A model generated the notes under the pieces. The model worked only from the letters and a program-made list of their open reading frames with translations, was not told the DNA's origin and ran no database searches. Shown piece after piece: positions 35,020 through 46,745 of a stretch of DNA of 64,000 nucleotides (the stretch's first letter is position 1; every line of letters begins with the position of its first letter). Source of the stretch: Odobenus rosmarus divergens (lineage: Eukaryota; Chordata; Mammalia; Carnivora; Odobenidae); NCBI RefSeq assembly GCF_000321225.1, contig NW_004451651.1, positions 80,140-144,139 of the forward strand, given 5' to 3'. The translations under genes and the position numbers were made by a program.

Positions 35020-35385
35020 ATTTTTTAAAGTTTTTATTTAAATTCCAGTTAGTTAACATACAGTGTAATATTAGTTTCAGGTGAACAGTATAGTGATTCA
35101 ACACTTCCATATGACACCCTGAATACTCATCATAAGTGCCCTCCTTCATCCCATCACCTGTTTGACCCAACCCCCATTCACCTCCCCTCTGGTAACCATC
35201 AGCTTGTTCTCTATAGTGAAGAGTCTGTTTCTTGGTTTGCCTCTTTCTCTTTTTCTTTTGCTCATTTGTTCTGTTTCTTAAATTCCACATATGAGTGAAA
35301 TCATATGGTATTTGTCTTTCTCTGACTGACTGACTTCACTTGGCATTATACTCTCTGGATCCATCTACATTGTTACAAATGGCAA
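35020..35385 (-). mobile_element. Carnivore LINE-1 3' UTR, minus strand
   Basis: Starts with T-rich tail, then ttagttaacatacagtgtaa, 'tagtgattcaacacttccat', ccctctggtaaccatcagct, 'ccacatatgagtgaaatcat' and ends at 'acaaatggcaag'. It is 5' truncated before ORF2. Confidence 0.88.
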
Positions 35386-35800
35386 GTTGTTACCAAACTT
35401 GGAAAAGGTGGAGCTGCTTTTTTTCTCTTTTGGAAGCAAGAAAACATGTTTTAAGTTATAGACTGTTTGGGGTGTTTTAAATGCCAGCAAATTCCTTCTA
35501 TACTTGCTCACCTCATCCTAGACTCCTCTCGGACTCTGCTCTGAAGAAGCATCCCTGAGGAGCAAGGGCTTCCGGGAGGACCTCAGAGATGGTGCCTGAA
35601 ACGCCAAAGAGGGAGAACTTGGGGGGAAATGCAGCATGTACTGGACACCTGCCCAATGCAATCTCACAGGTGAGAAGTGGAGATTGCATTTGGTGGACCT
35701 TCTCTATAAATCCTCCCCTCCCCGTGGATCGCCACCATCAGCGGAAGTAAATCCAGGTGACCCAATGATGGGGGAAGCCCTGTGACACATTGAGAAAGGA
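35386..35800. other. Non-repetitive stretch, no gene
   Basis: No exon or repeat recognised. Confidence 0.45.
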
Positions 35801-35802
35801 TA

Positions 35803-35965
35803 AAGACTTTCCCATCAGGCACACTTGGATTTGAATCTTGACCCAGCATGTACTACCTGTGAGTTATTGTGTAAATGACATCACTCCATGGTCCCCCTGA
35901 CTTTCGATTTGTAATACAAAGATTAATACAATGACACGCACTTGCTGAGCAATAATTGTGCTATT
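35803..35965 (+). repeat. MIR SINE
   Basis: cacacttggatttgaatctt, 'gtactacctgtgagttattg', 'tgacatcactccatggtccc' and 'gtaatacaaagattaataca' are the plus-strand MIR order. Confidence 0.8.
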
Positions 35966-37797
35966 TTATATTCCCTTCTCTTCGCTGTGTTTTTCCTTTA
36001 GTTTTGCTCCAAGCTTTCCTTACCTTTCTAGCCTTCCTGATAGGTTCTTTTGTTCATGTTATAAAAGTAAGGCAGCAAATGCAATTTAAAATATTTTTGG
36101 AGGGGGGCATCATTTGGTTTTCGGTCTTTGATCATTTCATTTTCATGCTGATCACTTTCCCTTGTAGAGATTTAAAAAGTTATTGTCCTCCCCGGGACTG
36201 AGCCACTTTGAGGTCCAAGCTGGCCACTGTATGCAGGAAAAGTCAAAGTGCTTTGCAACTTGACCTTGTGTAGATGCAATAAATCAATGGATTCATTGAG
36301 TTTTTTTCTTTTTTCCTTTTATAAGCTGCTTATCTTGATGCAGTGTTACATTTCTTTGTTTTCACCCTGTTCCTAGATCAGTTTTCAGAATCAAACAAAT
36401 AAGCAAACAAACATCATGGAATAATAATAAAAAAAGGTAGAATTATTGCTTTCTAAACACCAAGCACAAAGCACAGTATCTCTGAATGTCAAACAGATCT
36501 CAGGTACTGTTGCTTATGGCCCACTATTGTTCTTTCCTGAAGCCCTTGTCATGCTGGTCCAAACATCAACGCTGAACCGAGCTTTGACAGTGAAATATGT
36601 CCCATAACCTGTGCCCTTGGATCTCTCTACAGTCTGCTTGGAGGGTTACCTACATCACATTAAAAACCAGTTCATGCCCAGGTTTATGTCATCCCATGAG
36701 AGTTCTGGTGGCTAAGGACAAAAAGCCATGAAACTTCCTTTCTTTTTGGCTATGGGCTTTGCCACCTTACAGTGTTTACATTTTTAATAAGCGATGAGAG
36801 AATTTGCAATCTTCTATGAACATCTTGACCCAAAGATGGAATGATTTGAGTAGACTCCGGCCTTGAATGAATAGTTACTGTTCATGCCCCTGTACCTATT
36901 CATCACTAGCAAAGTCTGAGCTCATGTCTGCTTCTTAATACACAAAGAGTCTATAAATTCAATGATGGTCGAACTTCTTCTAGATCATTAAATTATATAG
37001 TGGGATTTTATCATATGAGTCTTGGCCTTTGAAATTCATCATTTTGAAGAAAGATTATGGCTATCTGTAGCTGTAAAATGACTCCCAAATAAATATTCTA
37101 CTTTGAAAGAAATATGATATTTGCTCTTAGAGAAAGCAGTGGCAAAAAAATTAATTTTCTGTTGTTTGATATATGACAATAGTCTTATCTTTCATTATGA
37201 GAATAATGGTAAAGGGCTCATATTAATTAAAGTTTAGCAAGTATATTATAGAAACTTGAGGCTGTGTTGTTAGATGGCTGATAAAACAATTAGTTGGGGA
37301 ACCATAAAAGAGATCTTATTTTTGTCTTCTTCCAAGGTTCTTCAAAAGCCATGGTTTTTAAAAGAGCTATGACTGTGGACATGATTATGAAATTAAATCC
37401 TTTTATTGTTTTAGTTTTACTGCAGCAAACTATTTTTAGCTTGTCATTTCAATGTGTAGCAAGATCTCACAATCATAAAAATCCTGAGTCCTAGAGGGAC
37501 TAAACTGGTCATCCAGGTTGACCTTATAGATGTGGACAAGACCAGACTGTCTCCAGGCCTTAGAACTCCGGGGATGGAGACTCTGGTATAATTGATCATG
37601 AGCCAGAACTTTTTAGTTAAAGAATAAATCTTGTTCCACAGCACGAACCCATTTTACTTATTTTCATTGCTTATTATCGAGATTGAGTATGGGTTATACT
37701 GGTTAATCAAGTAATCCATGATATGCTGAATGTTCTGTTATCTATGGCTATTAACAGATTTTTTTTTAAAAAAATTCTTTTCTGGTTGATTAGAAAT
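35966..37797. other. Non-repetitive stretch, no gene
   Basis: AT-rich sequence with short frames only (81 codons at 35,956-36,201, hydrophobic by composition). No element is named here with confidence. Confidence 0.45.
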
Positions 37798-38285
37798 ACT
37801 TGGAGTCTTCTAAATCCCTCTGCAAGGCACTTAATATTATTCAGAACCTGGTCTCAATCTCCAATGCCTTAGCTGTGCCAGTTGATTTCCCATTCTCTGA
37901 AGATGTTAGGTACTTTCTCGTCTCTGCATTGTTGTTTTGTTCTGTGTCCTGGTTGCCATGTCCTCCTCTCCCATTAGCTGGGGAATTCCTCTTTAGCTGT
38001 CAAACTTCAAAGCACATGTTGCCTTGGCTAACCAGCCTTCTCCAATTTCTCCAACCACTTCCTTAGCCCAATAGAACACATCTCCCTTTACCTTTCAATT
38101 CAAATTAGCCAGCATCTACTCTCTTCTATCTGCTCCCAAAGCTCTTTGTTTAGAAGGTAAACTTGAGTCCAGGATCCTTGTCTGTCTTGTTCGCTGCTAC
38201 AATCTGGAGGTCAAACAAAACATTTAACACATGATAGGCATGCAACAAATATTAGCCACATTGGTTAACATGGGTATTATTGCAC
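37798..38285 (+). repeat. L2 LINE 3' region
   Basis: Plus-strand L2 order: 'ccctctgcaaggcacttaat', 'cttcaaagcacatgttgcct', 'accagccttctccaatttct', 'gatccttgtctgtcttgttc' and 'cacatgataggcatgcaaca'. It ends with caaatattag near 38,260. Confidence 0.8.
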
Positions 38286-38298
38286 CAATGTACAATAT

Positions 38299-38560
38299 CT
38301 AGCATATTTATTTTGAATATTGTAAACAATGAAGATAGTTATCATTCCTGTTCATCTTTTTATTTTTGCAATGCCTATCATCTCATCATTGAATGAGAAC
38401 ATGAATGAAAAATTCATTTGTGAGGCACTCTAGCATATTTATTTTGAATATTGTAAACAATGAACATAGTTATCATTCCTGTTCATCTTTTTATTTTTGC
38501 AATGCCTATCATCTCATCATTGAATGAGAACATGAATGAAAAATTCATTTGTGAGGCACT
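38299..38560. repeat. Tandem duplication, two 131-bp units
   Basis: 38,299-38,429 and 38,430-38,560 are identical over 131 bp except one base (gaagatag versus gaacatag). Each unit begins ctagcatatttattttgaat and ends ttgtgaggcact. There is no gap between copies. Confidence 0.97.
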
Positions 38561-39529
38561 GTATAAACATATTCTTTAAGAAAAATACTCTTCCTTCTGA
38601 TCACTGGAGTCATTTAAATAAAGAAAAGAAGTGGAAAATTTAACCTTATCTATATTTAGCCTTATCTATATAACACTCAATCCAAATTAACCTTTGGGTC
38701 AATTTTCTATATTTTATAGGTGAAATTGGTGTTCTTGTAACTTGAAATATCCTGGAGGTATATTAAAGAATTGAATTTTCTATTTGGAGGTGCTGTATTA
38801 CAAAATAGGGGTATCAAGGTAAATTGCCATGAATTCCAGTATTTTCTAATTTGATACCATTGTATTTATCATCTTCCTGTGTTATCTCACTCTGCTTCCC
38901 TTCTTCCCCTTCACCCTACCTCTTCTCCCCTGTAATCGAACCTAGAAACGTTTACCTCTTGCTTTAATAAGAGATATTATCTAAGCAGGATGTACCTATA
39001 TTCTTTGATGGCTCAAAAAAGAGTCTGCAGGAATGTGGTTGTGTTTTCACAAGGAAGTGAACTCTCAAATCAAGCAATTGAAGGGTAAAAGTTGGGGGGA
39101 AAATCCAGCCCAGCAAGAGGAAGTTTTGAATAACAGGTTGTCTGGTAGATAGAACCCCTCACTTTGTTGATGCTTTTCAGGGATCTGCACTCGCTGTGGC
39201 AATTACTGAGCATTCCTCTCCTCCCTCTCTGGACCCCGTTCCACTTTCCCCTCTTTCTAGGAAGTAAATTCCATGTCCACCTCTCCAGGCCAGACCAGCA
39301 CTCTGAGTTTCCTACCTGTATTCCCAGTTGCCAAATCAATATTTCCATTTATATTTTCCACCAGCATGACAAATTCAACACATCTGAAACCAAAATCATA
39401 AACACCTCCTGAAATGTCAGTGCTCCATGTCTCAGCAGGTGGATCCATCTTCATGGATGGATGCTTTCTCACATACTTCATGTCCAGTCAATTGGACAGT
39501 CCTATTCTACCTATCAAGTCAACGCTCTC
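38561..39529. other. Non-repetitive stretch, no gene
   Basis: A small local echo (ccttatctatat twice near 38,645-38,670) and short frames without domains. Nothing else recognised. Confidence 0.45.
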
Positions 39530-40369
39530 TCTTGCAAGGACTCACCCCTTCTGTCTAGCCTTCCTTCCCATTGTCCTGGGTCTTGGTGCAAGTTATAGTC
39601 ATCTCTTGCTTGGACCACAGCCTGGGCTCCCTCAATCGGCCTTGATTCAGTCTGATTCTATTTATTCTTCATGGTGACACCAAACTTATCCATTTAAAAT
39701 GAAATCTGATACACCATCCCCTGACTTAAGAATTTTAGTGGTTTCCCACTGCTTTTATTTATTTTATTTTATTATGTAATGTTAATCACCATACATTACA
39801 TCATTAGTTTTTGATGTAGTGTTCCATGATTCATTGTTTGCTATAACACCCAGTGCTCCATTCAATACATGCCCTCTTTAATACCCATCACCAGGCTAAC
39901 TCCTCCCCCATCCGCGTCCCCTCTAGAACCCTCAGTTTGTTTCTCAGAATCCATAGTCTCTCATGGTTCGTCTTCCCCTCCGGTTTTCCCCCTTCATTTT
40001 TCCCTTCCTACTATCTTCTTTTTTTTTTTAACATATAATATATTTTATTTGTTTCAGAGGTACAGGTCTGTGATTCAACAGTCTTACACAATTCACGGCG
40101 CTCACCATAGCATATATGCTCCCTAGCGTCCATCCCTCCCACCTCCCACCACTCCAGCAACCCTCAGTTTGTTTCCTGAGATTAAGAATTCCTCATATCA
40201 GTGAGATCATATGATACATGTCCTTCTCTGATTGACTTATTTCGTTTAGCATAATACCCTCCAGTTCCATCCATGTAGTTGCAAATGGCAAGGTTTCGGG
40301 TTTTTTTTTGATGGCTGCATAATATTCCATTGTATATATATATACTGCATCTTCTTTATCCATTCATCT

Positions 40370-40690
40370 GTTGATGGACATCTTGGCTCTTTCCATAGTT
40401 TGGCTATTGTGGACATTGCTGCTATAAACATTAGGGTGCACGTAGCCCTTCAGATCACTACATTTGTATCTTTGTGGTAAATACCCAGTAGTGCAATTGC
40501 TGGATTGTATGGTAGCTCTATTTTCAACTTTTTGAGGAACCTCCATACTGTTCTCCAGAGTGGCTGCACCAGCTTGCATTCCCACCACCAGTGTAGGAGA
40601 GTTCCCCTTTCTCCGCATCCTTGCCAACATCTGTCGTTGAACGAAATTGAGGAAGACACAAAAAAAATGGAAAAACGTTCCATGCTCATG
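40370..40690 (-). pseudogene. LINE-1 ORF2 C-terminal fragment (antisense part)
   Basis: Minus-strand frame with [20 protein letters not shown] and [17 protein letters not shown], the distal ORF2 text. The frame is broken by stops and by the inversion junction near 40,640, and lacks endonuclease and reverse transcriptase. Confidence 0.88.
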
Positions 40691-41608
40691 GATTAGAAGA
40701 ACAAATATTGTGAAGATGTCAATGCTACCTAGAGCAATCTACACATTCAGTGCAATCCCCATCAAAATACCATCCACTTTTTTCAAAGAAATGGAACAAA
40801 TAATCCTAAAATTTGTATGGAACCAGAAAAGACCCCGAATAGCCAGAGGAACGTTGAAAAAGAAAAGCAAAGCTGGCGGCATCACAATTCCGGACTTCCA
40901 GCTCTATTACAAAGCTGTCATCATCAAGACAGTATGGTACTGACACAAAAACAGACACATAGATCAATGGAACAGAATAGAGAGCTCAGAAATGGACCTT
41001 CAACTCTATGGTCAACTCATCTTTGACAAAGCAGGAAAGAATGTCCAATGGCAAAAAGACAGTCTCTTCAACAAACTGGACCATTTCCTTACACCACACA
41101 CAAAAATAGACTCCAAATGGTTGAAAGACCTCAGTGTGAGACAGGAATCCATCAACATCCTAAAGGAGAACACAGGCAGCAACCTCCTCGACCTCAGCCG
41201 CAGCAACTTCTTCCTAGAAACATCGCCAAAGGCAAGGGAAGCGAGGGCAAAAATGAACTATTGGGACCTCATCAAGATAAAAAAACTTTTTCACAGCAAA
41301 GGAAACAGTCCACAAAACCAAAAGACACCAGACAGAATGAAAGAAGATATTTGCAAATGACATATCAGACAAAGGGCTAGTATCCAAAATCTATAAAGAA
41401 CTTATCAAACTCAACACCCAAAGAACAAAGGATCCAATCAAGAAATGGGCAGAAGACAGGAACAGACATTTTTTCCAAAGAAGACATCCAAATGGCCAAC
41501 AGACACATGAAAAAGTGCTCAACATCGCTCGGCATCAGGGAAATCCAAATCAAAACCTCAATGAGATACCACCTCACACCAGTCAGAATGGCTAAAATCA
41601 ACAAGTTA
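40640..41608 (+). pseudogene. LINE-1 ORF2 fragment downstream of the RT core (sense part)
   Basis: Frames at 40,647-40,943 (98 codons, with [20 protein letters not shown] and [20 protein letters not shown]) and 40,992-41,360 (122 codons, with [17 protein letters not shown]). They are consecutive stretches of ORF2 C-terminal to the RT active site, split by frameshifts. In a live element ORF2 is the cytoplasmic endonuclease and reverse transcriptase. Here only a truncated, frameshifted, inverted piece remains. Confidence 0.9.
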
Positions 41609-42080
41609 GGTTTCCCACTGCTTTTAAAATAATCTCTCTACTCCTCACCATGGTTGTAAATCCCTGTGTAGTATGTTTTTTGCCTGCCTATCTGCTTCAT
41701 CTTCTACTGTTTGAGCCTCTCCACACTCTGGCCCATGGGACTGTGTGTTCAGGGCTCGAATGTGGAACAGTCTCCACGGCCTCATGGCTCTGATACATGG
41801 TGGAATCCACTTCCACCTGTGCCCTGCACTTTGACATATAACTGCCACTCATTCTAGATCCTTAGATCTCATTTTAAACACTCTCAGTTTGGCCCTCCCT
41901 GACCTCCAGTGACAGATGTGGTCCCTCTGCTATTATGTTCTCATAACATCCTGCTCTTCCCTGTCATACTCCCATCCTAAGTTACTTTCAGTTTTATTTG
42001 TTCAATTTTCTATCTTCTCTCCTTGATTGTAAAATCCACGGGAAAAGAAATGGCTCTGTCTTTGTGATACCACTTTTATT

Positions 42081-42571
42081 TGTTTCCTAATGCTGCTAGA
42101 ATGATTGTCATGAACTTGGTGGCTCCATCAACAGAAACCTATTCTTGCTGACTTCTAGAGTCCAGAAGTCTGAACTCAGTATCAGTAGGGCCTAAATCGG
42201 GGTGTTATCAGGGGACTGCACTCCCTCTAGAAGCTCCAAGAGAGGATCCTTGTCTTGCCTCTTCCAGTGATTACTGGTGGCTGCCAGGATTCTTTGGTTC
42301 ACAGCTGCATCATTCCAATCCTAAAGGCCAGCATCTCCAAACCTCTTTGTTTCTTTTCACATTGCTGCCTTCTCTGCTCATGTCAGATCTCTCTTTCCCT
42401 CCCTCTTGTAAGGGCACATGCGAGTGCATTTAGGATGCACCCAAATAATCTAGGATAGTCTCCCCATCTCAATATCCTTGACTCACTCACATGTGAACCC
42501 TTTCTCCAAACCAAGTACCATCGACAGAGATGAGGACATATATTTGGGGGGCTGTTCTGGAGTCTATCACA
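42081..42571 (+). repeat. ERVL-type solo LTR (MLT2-like)
   Basis: Starts TG at tgtttcctaatgctgct and ends CA at gagtctatcaca. Internal landmarks: agtccagaagtctgaactca, 'agaagctccaagagaggatc', 'tcttgtaagggcacatgcga' and 'cccaaataatctaggatagt'. No internal retroviral sequence. Subfamily uncertain, and I see no target duplication. Confidence 0.7.
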
Positions 42572-42620
42572 GTGCTGAATTCCTAGTCCTGTCTTCTATT
42601 CTCAGTTAGATACATAGGTA

Positions 42621-42621
42621 C

Positions 42622-42655
<34 letters not shown>
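42621..42655. repeat. Compound (TA)n(CA)n microsatellite
   Basis: Twelve or so at units run straight into cacacacaca. Likely length-polymorphic. Confidence 0.92.
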
Positions 42656-43544
42656 TCTGTGATTTTATGGGCCAACTCATTTTAAACTTTTAAATGTATG
42701 TAAAAGTAATATTTTGCTTCACAGCAGTTAATGCCTCCTTTGTTGTGAATAAGTTTCCACAAGTACACAAGCTGAAAACTCAGCTATCTTGCTTTTCCCC
42801 TATCATCAGGAGCAGGTCTAGAATCTTTTAACTCCATGGGTTAGAAGTTAGGTCGTGCTGACTGTCCAACTCAGTCCAGTTTCTCAGCGATCAGGCCCTC
42901 TCAGAAATGGCAGAGGATTGAACTCAATAATAAGAGTATGCTAGCACAATACACAGTTTCATCATATTGACTGGAAGGCAAGAATGAGGCTCATTTTTCA
43001 GGGTTATAGTAAAAACAAATAGCCATTCATTGGTGAGAAAAGAGTTAGAGACAGGAGCAAGACCCTTTACCAGTTGTGTGAAATAATAATATTGGTGTAG
43101 ATGACCTTAGCTGTTATTCCAACAATAAAATAAAAAGATTCTATCAAACATATGTTTTGGATCAATGGTATTTTTATTGCAGGAAATACAGGGCTATTTA
43201 TGAGTCCAAAGCCCTCTCCTTTTAAGCTACAAATCATCTTTTCTTCTCTCTTGTCTCAGGGAGGCCGGTAACTGTATCACCTTCATCATATGGATTGCAG
43301 ATCACCTGATGCCATTCTGGAATCACTCTAATTGAGATTGGACCGATGATTATCGAATTTTATAGATAGAGCTATCATATTTAATCTCATTTTATAAACC
43401 TTTGAGGATGATATTCTTATTCATTCTAATGTTTGAGAAAGTCAATTTCATTGTATATTTGATAGGCCCAAGAGTGGTATTTGAGCTTGAAGTTTGGGCA
43501 TCCGGATTTATCTCAACTTCCTTAGGCTGGAAGAAGAAATAACA
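42656..43544. other. Non-repetitive stretch, no gene
   Basis: Nothing recognised. A 61-codon minus frame at 43,392-43,577 overlaps a MIR. Confidence 0.45.
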
Positions 43545-43735
43545 TCTACAGAGCATTCGCTCTTTGTCCAATATCATGCTATGGACACACTAGTCTTGAC
43601 AGCCACACCACCCTGCATCATTAATACCATCGTGTGGGGCTGGTAAAGAAACAAGTTTAGAGGAATTTCTCTGAAAATACAGCAGGATGACATGGCAAAG
43701 GTAAGATTTAAGCCCAAGCCTGAATATTTAAAATG
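43545..43735 (-). repeat. MIR SINE, reverse
   Basis: 'cagccacaccaccctgcatc', 'taataccatcgtgtggggct', 'ggatgacatggcaaaggtaa' and 'gatttaagcccaagcctgaa' follow the complement of MIR. Confidence 0.7.
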
Positions 43736-43774
43736 TCATCTGTCTCCTACCTTGAAACAAGCCAGACCAAAAGA

Positions 43775-44050
43775 GACAAAGACTTTAGGATTCTACTTGT
43801 AGGAGGTACCCAAAGTAGTGCCAGACTTAGAGCGTAGATTGGTGGCTGCCTGGGGCTGGAGAAAGAGGAGAATGAGGAATTAGTGTTTGGTGGGTAGTTT
43901 CAATGGAGGAAGATGAGAATGTTCTGGAGGTGGGTGGTGGTGATGGTTGCAGACCATGTGAAGGTACTTAATGTCACCGACCTCTACACATGAAACTGGT
44001 TAAACTGGTAGATTTTATGTGACATATATTTTACCACAATAAAAAATGTG
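43775..44050 (+). mobile_element. Old LINE-1 3' UTR end
   Basis: 'gattctacttgtaggaggta', ttggtggctgcctggggctg, 'ggtggtggtgatggttgcag', then 'ggtaaactg..attttatgtg' and 'atattttaccacaataaaaa'. This is the L1M-class 3' end, terminating in its A tail at about 44,046. Confidence 0.88.
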
Positions 44051-45020
44051 ATTTTTCTGCATAGGTTCACTTGTTAACTGAGAAATTGTTCATAGAGGCC
44101 AAGGACACAAGCCCCAACATTTGACAGTCAGAAGGGATTAAGTAGCATTTTGCCTCAGAGAGAGGGCCGAATAAGCACATTTATCTTCATCTCAGATAAT
44201 CCGTTATTCTATCATTTTTATTGTAAAAGTTTTCCAGAGGCAATTTTTCCCTCTGAAAGGCTGGTTAAGGCTCTCCTTTTTAAAAATGAAATATTTATCC
44301 TCCCATGACTGAAACTGAAGGTGTCGTAAGGAGCAAAATGTAAATTGTTTGGAGAAAAATAAATGTGCAGAGCACAGCCCCTACTTCCCTTCATGGAGTG
44401 TTCGTCATTTAAATGATCTGAAGCAACCCTGAAAGGAGATGCCAGGGACAAGACCTTCTCACTGTGCAGGTACTCCAAGAAAAGAAGAAATGGTTAACCA
44501 GAATGTAATGCAGGTAAAGAGTGAGATAAAGCCATGAATATAAATAGAGGCATGAATACAATGTGTTGTCTATTACCTTCATACACCAAAAAGCGAGGAG
44601 AGGTGATTAAGCAAATGGATATAATTCCTGTAATTTCTGCTTTCTGACTTTCCCTGGGTTTCATCTCTATAGGGGGCCATTCTGCTCCAATTAACCTCAG
44701 TTGCCAGGTCCATGATATAGAAGTCTTTTGAGTCAAGTTGGCACCAAATGGCTTTTGCTTGGTTTAGCTGAGAAAAAAATACATCTGAAGGAGCAGATTT
44801 GCTGTCTACACCACAGATCTGGACTGTCCCCCATTAGACACATTAAGACAACTTCCTGCAATCAAGTCACTGAAGGGAGTAGCTTTAAGGCATTTGTATG
44901 TGTTATCTGTGAAGCCAACAAGTAAGGAGGGCTAAGTAGCTATTGCTTTGAAACTAAGTTACATATAGGATTAATTTTGTTTTATTTAAAACACTTCATT
45001 GCAAGGGAGGAGAGAGTTCA
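44051..45020. other. Non-repetitive stretch, no gene
   Basis: No element or exon recognised. The minus-strand frames at 44,218-44,478 and 44,494-44,736 lack motifs. Confidence 0.5.
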
Positions 45021-45035
45021 CTTGAATTACGTTTT

Positions 45036-45235
45036 TTTTTTTTTTTTAAAGATTTTGTCTATTTATTTGATAGAGAGAGACACAGCAAGAGAGGGAACAC
45101 AAGCAGGGGGAGTGGGAGAGGGAGAAGCAGGCTTCCCGCCGAGCAGGGAGCCCGATGCGGGGCTCGATCCCAGGACCCTGGGATCATGACCTGAGCCGAA
45201 GGCAGAATCTTAACTACTGAGCCACCCAGGCGCCC
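45036..45235 (-). mobile_element. CAN-SINE, minus strand, well preserved
   Basis: T tail, 'gcaggcttcccgccgagcag' middle, and head complement gagccacccaggcgcccc. The B-box complement gggctcgatcc is intact. Target duplication cttgaattacgtttt (45,021-45,035) versus cttgagttacgtttt (45,236-45,250), one mismatch. Confidence 0.97.
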
Positions 45236-45250
45236 CTTGAGTTACGTTTT

Positions 45251-45720
45251 AAGATTGAAGAAAGGGGAAATGAGCAACAGAGGAGGAATCTTCCTGTGTG
45301 AATGTGAATCAGTTTTCATCTTGTGGGTTTATATCAAGGGTGTGTGTATGTGTGTGTGTGGTTGTATGGAAATAATGTTCAGACACTTGTGGGCTGCTGG
45401 CATTGTTAATCTGTAGGCACTATTTGCATGCATTTGTTTGCATAGTGTAGAAGGAGGAGGTCCTGCAAGGAGCTTTCTTCAAATGTGCTTGAAGACAAAG
45501 ACGGGAGAGTGGAGTGAGGCGGTGCTGGGGAGTGGAGAGCCCTGCATGCTCTCTATTTTCAGGAAGATCTGATTGGCTGAGGTTGGGCCTTTTGGAGGGA
45601 AGCAAAGCAGACTGGAGACCAAGGTGAAACACTTTTCCTAGGGACTCTGTGAGACTTGGAACATAAGCAGCCCCGCTCTGTGCCCAGGAGACAAAATGTG
45701 ATATGGAGTCGGGGAGGAAG
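45251..45720. other. Non-repetitive stretch with short (TG)n
   Basis: gtgtgtgtatgtgtgtgtgtgg at about 45,340-45,361. No gene. Confidence 0.5.
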
Positions 45721-45793
45721 CATTCCTCCCTTCCTCCCTTCCCTCCCTCTCTCCCTCTCTTCTTTCTTTCTTTCTTTCTTTCTTCTTTCTTTC
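45721..45793 (+). repeat. (CTTT)n/(CCTTC)n pyrimidine tract
   Basis: C/T-only run adjoining the tail side of a minus-strand SINE. Probably grew from the target site and the tail. Confidence 0.88.
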
Positions 45794-45985
45794 GATTTAT
45801 TTATTTGAGAGAGAGAGAGTGCACTAGCAGGAGGGGCAGAGGGAGAGGGAGAGGGAGAGGCAATCCTAAGCAGACTCTGGGCTGAGAGTGGAACCCCACA
45901 CAGGGCTCAATCTCACAACCGTGAGACCATGACCTGAGCTGAAACCAAAAGTTTGACGCTTAACTGACTGCCACCCAGACGCCCC
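45794..45985 (-). mobile_element. CAN-SINE, minus strand
   Basis: gatttatttatttgagagag tail and middle, head complement ctgccacccagacgcccc. A tctctcttctt-like flank on both sides is a possible target duplication. Confidence 0.93.
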
Positions 45986-46587
45986 TCTCTCTTCTTCTTG
46001 GAAACATCTTGTCTCCGGTTTGGCCAAAACCAAAGGGAAGAAATTTTTATTTGGGTTGGTGACTTTGGGAGGCCCGAGGGGATGGAACTTTTAGCATGAA
46101 AGTCAGTTTTCTTAAGAAAGACCCTAGGTTCTCAGGAAGGGACTTCAGCAAGAAGAACATGGATGGGGGGCAGAAGAACATGGAATAATGAGTTAAGTAC
46201 ATGTGGGACAATCTGAGAACCTCCAGGAAATAAAGGGGAGAGATTGTTAAGAGCTGATGTCCTGCAATCTGCAGGCAGGAGCCACACTCCCAGGAAGTAT
46301 GAATGACTCCATTAAACCTGTCTAGGAAGGGGTGATGCCTGGGAAATACTGGCTTCTTCTCTGCTTTACACCAGGACTTCATTCCACATTTCCAGTCATG
46401 GGCTTTTTCCTTTTTAAGAGAAATAAATATAGGGAACTTTATTTCTAACAAACGTCTAGACTTATAAAAGAAATAACTGACTTCATCAAGACAAAACCCA
46501 GTGTTGGTCTCTCAAATATCATCTCCACTGATCTTCACCGCATGCCTCCATGACAGTGTTGTAATTTTTGGCTTACAGGTGAAGGAA
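45986..46587. other. Non-repetitive stretch, no gene
   Basis: A 134-codon minus-strand frame (46,047-46,451) has no recognisable domain. I treat it as chance. Confidence 0.45.
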
Positions 46588-46745
46588 AAGGGCGAGGATA
46601 TTAACATTTATTAAGACCCGAATGCGTTTTGGGTACCACATCAGGAATTTTACCTGCTTTTTCCCATTCAAGTATTGTGACCACCTTGGGAGGTAGGCAT
46701 TATTTCTTACCATGACCAAAAGTAGAAAATGAAACTCAGGAAGAA
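46588..46745 (-). repeat. MIR SINE, reverse
   Basis: 'taacatttattaagacccga', 'ttttgggtaccacatcagga', 'gaccaccttgggaggtaggc', 'gaaaatgaaactcaggaaga'. Confidence 0.78.

Larger units (their letters stand above)
39758..41608 (-). mobile_element. 5'-inverted (twin-primed) carnivore LINE-1
   Basis: An insertion of 1,851 bp flanked by a perfect 18-bp target duplication, ggtttcccactgctttta (39,740-39,757 and 41,609-41,626). The left part, 39,758 to about 40,639, is antisense LINE-1: T-rich tail, 3' UTR, then the ORF2 C-terminus. The right part, about 40,640 to 41,608, is sense ORF2. In element coordinates the sense part ends almost exactly where the antisense part begins, as expected from twin priming. 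Confidence 0.95.
39530..42620 (+). repeat. L2 LINE 3' region split by LINE-1 and an LTR
   Basis: L2 text runs at about 39,530-39,757 ('cttggaccacagcctgggct', 'aaatgaaatctgatacacca'), resumes at 41,627 ('aataatctctctactcctca', later 'tccttgattgtaaaatccac') up to about 42,080, and plausibly again from 42,572. A LINE-1 (39,758-41,608) and an LTR (42,081-42,571) were inserted into it. Confidence 0.75.

Noticed and set aside
38299..38560. CRISPR-like repeat array
   Set aside because: Only two long directly adjacent units without spacers in a mammalian genome. It is a tandem duplication.
40647..41380. Apparent protein-coding genes of 98-122 codons
   Set aside because: These are LINE-1 ORF2 pieces within a truncated, inverted insertion, not host genes. 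They are annotated as pseudogene.
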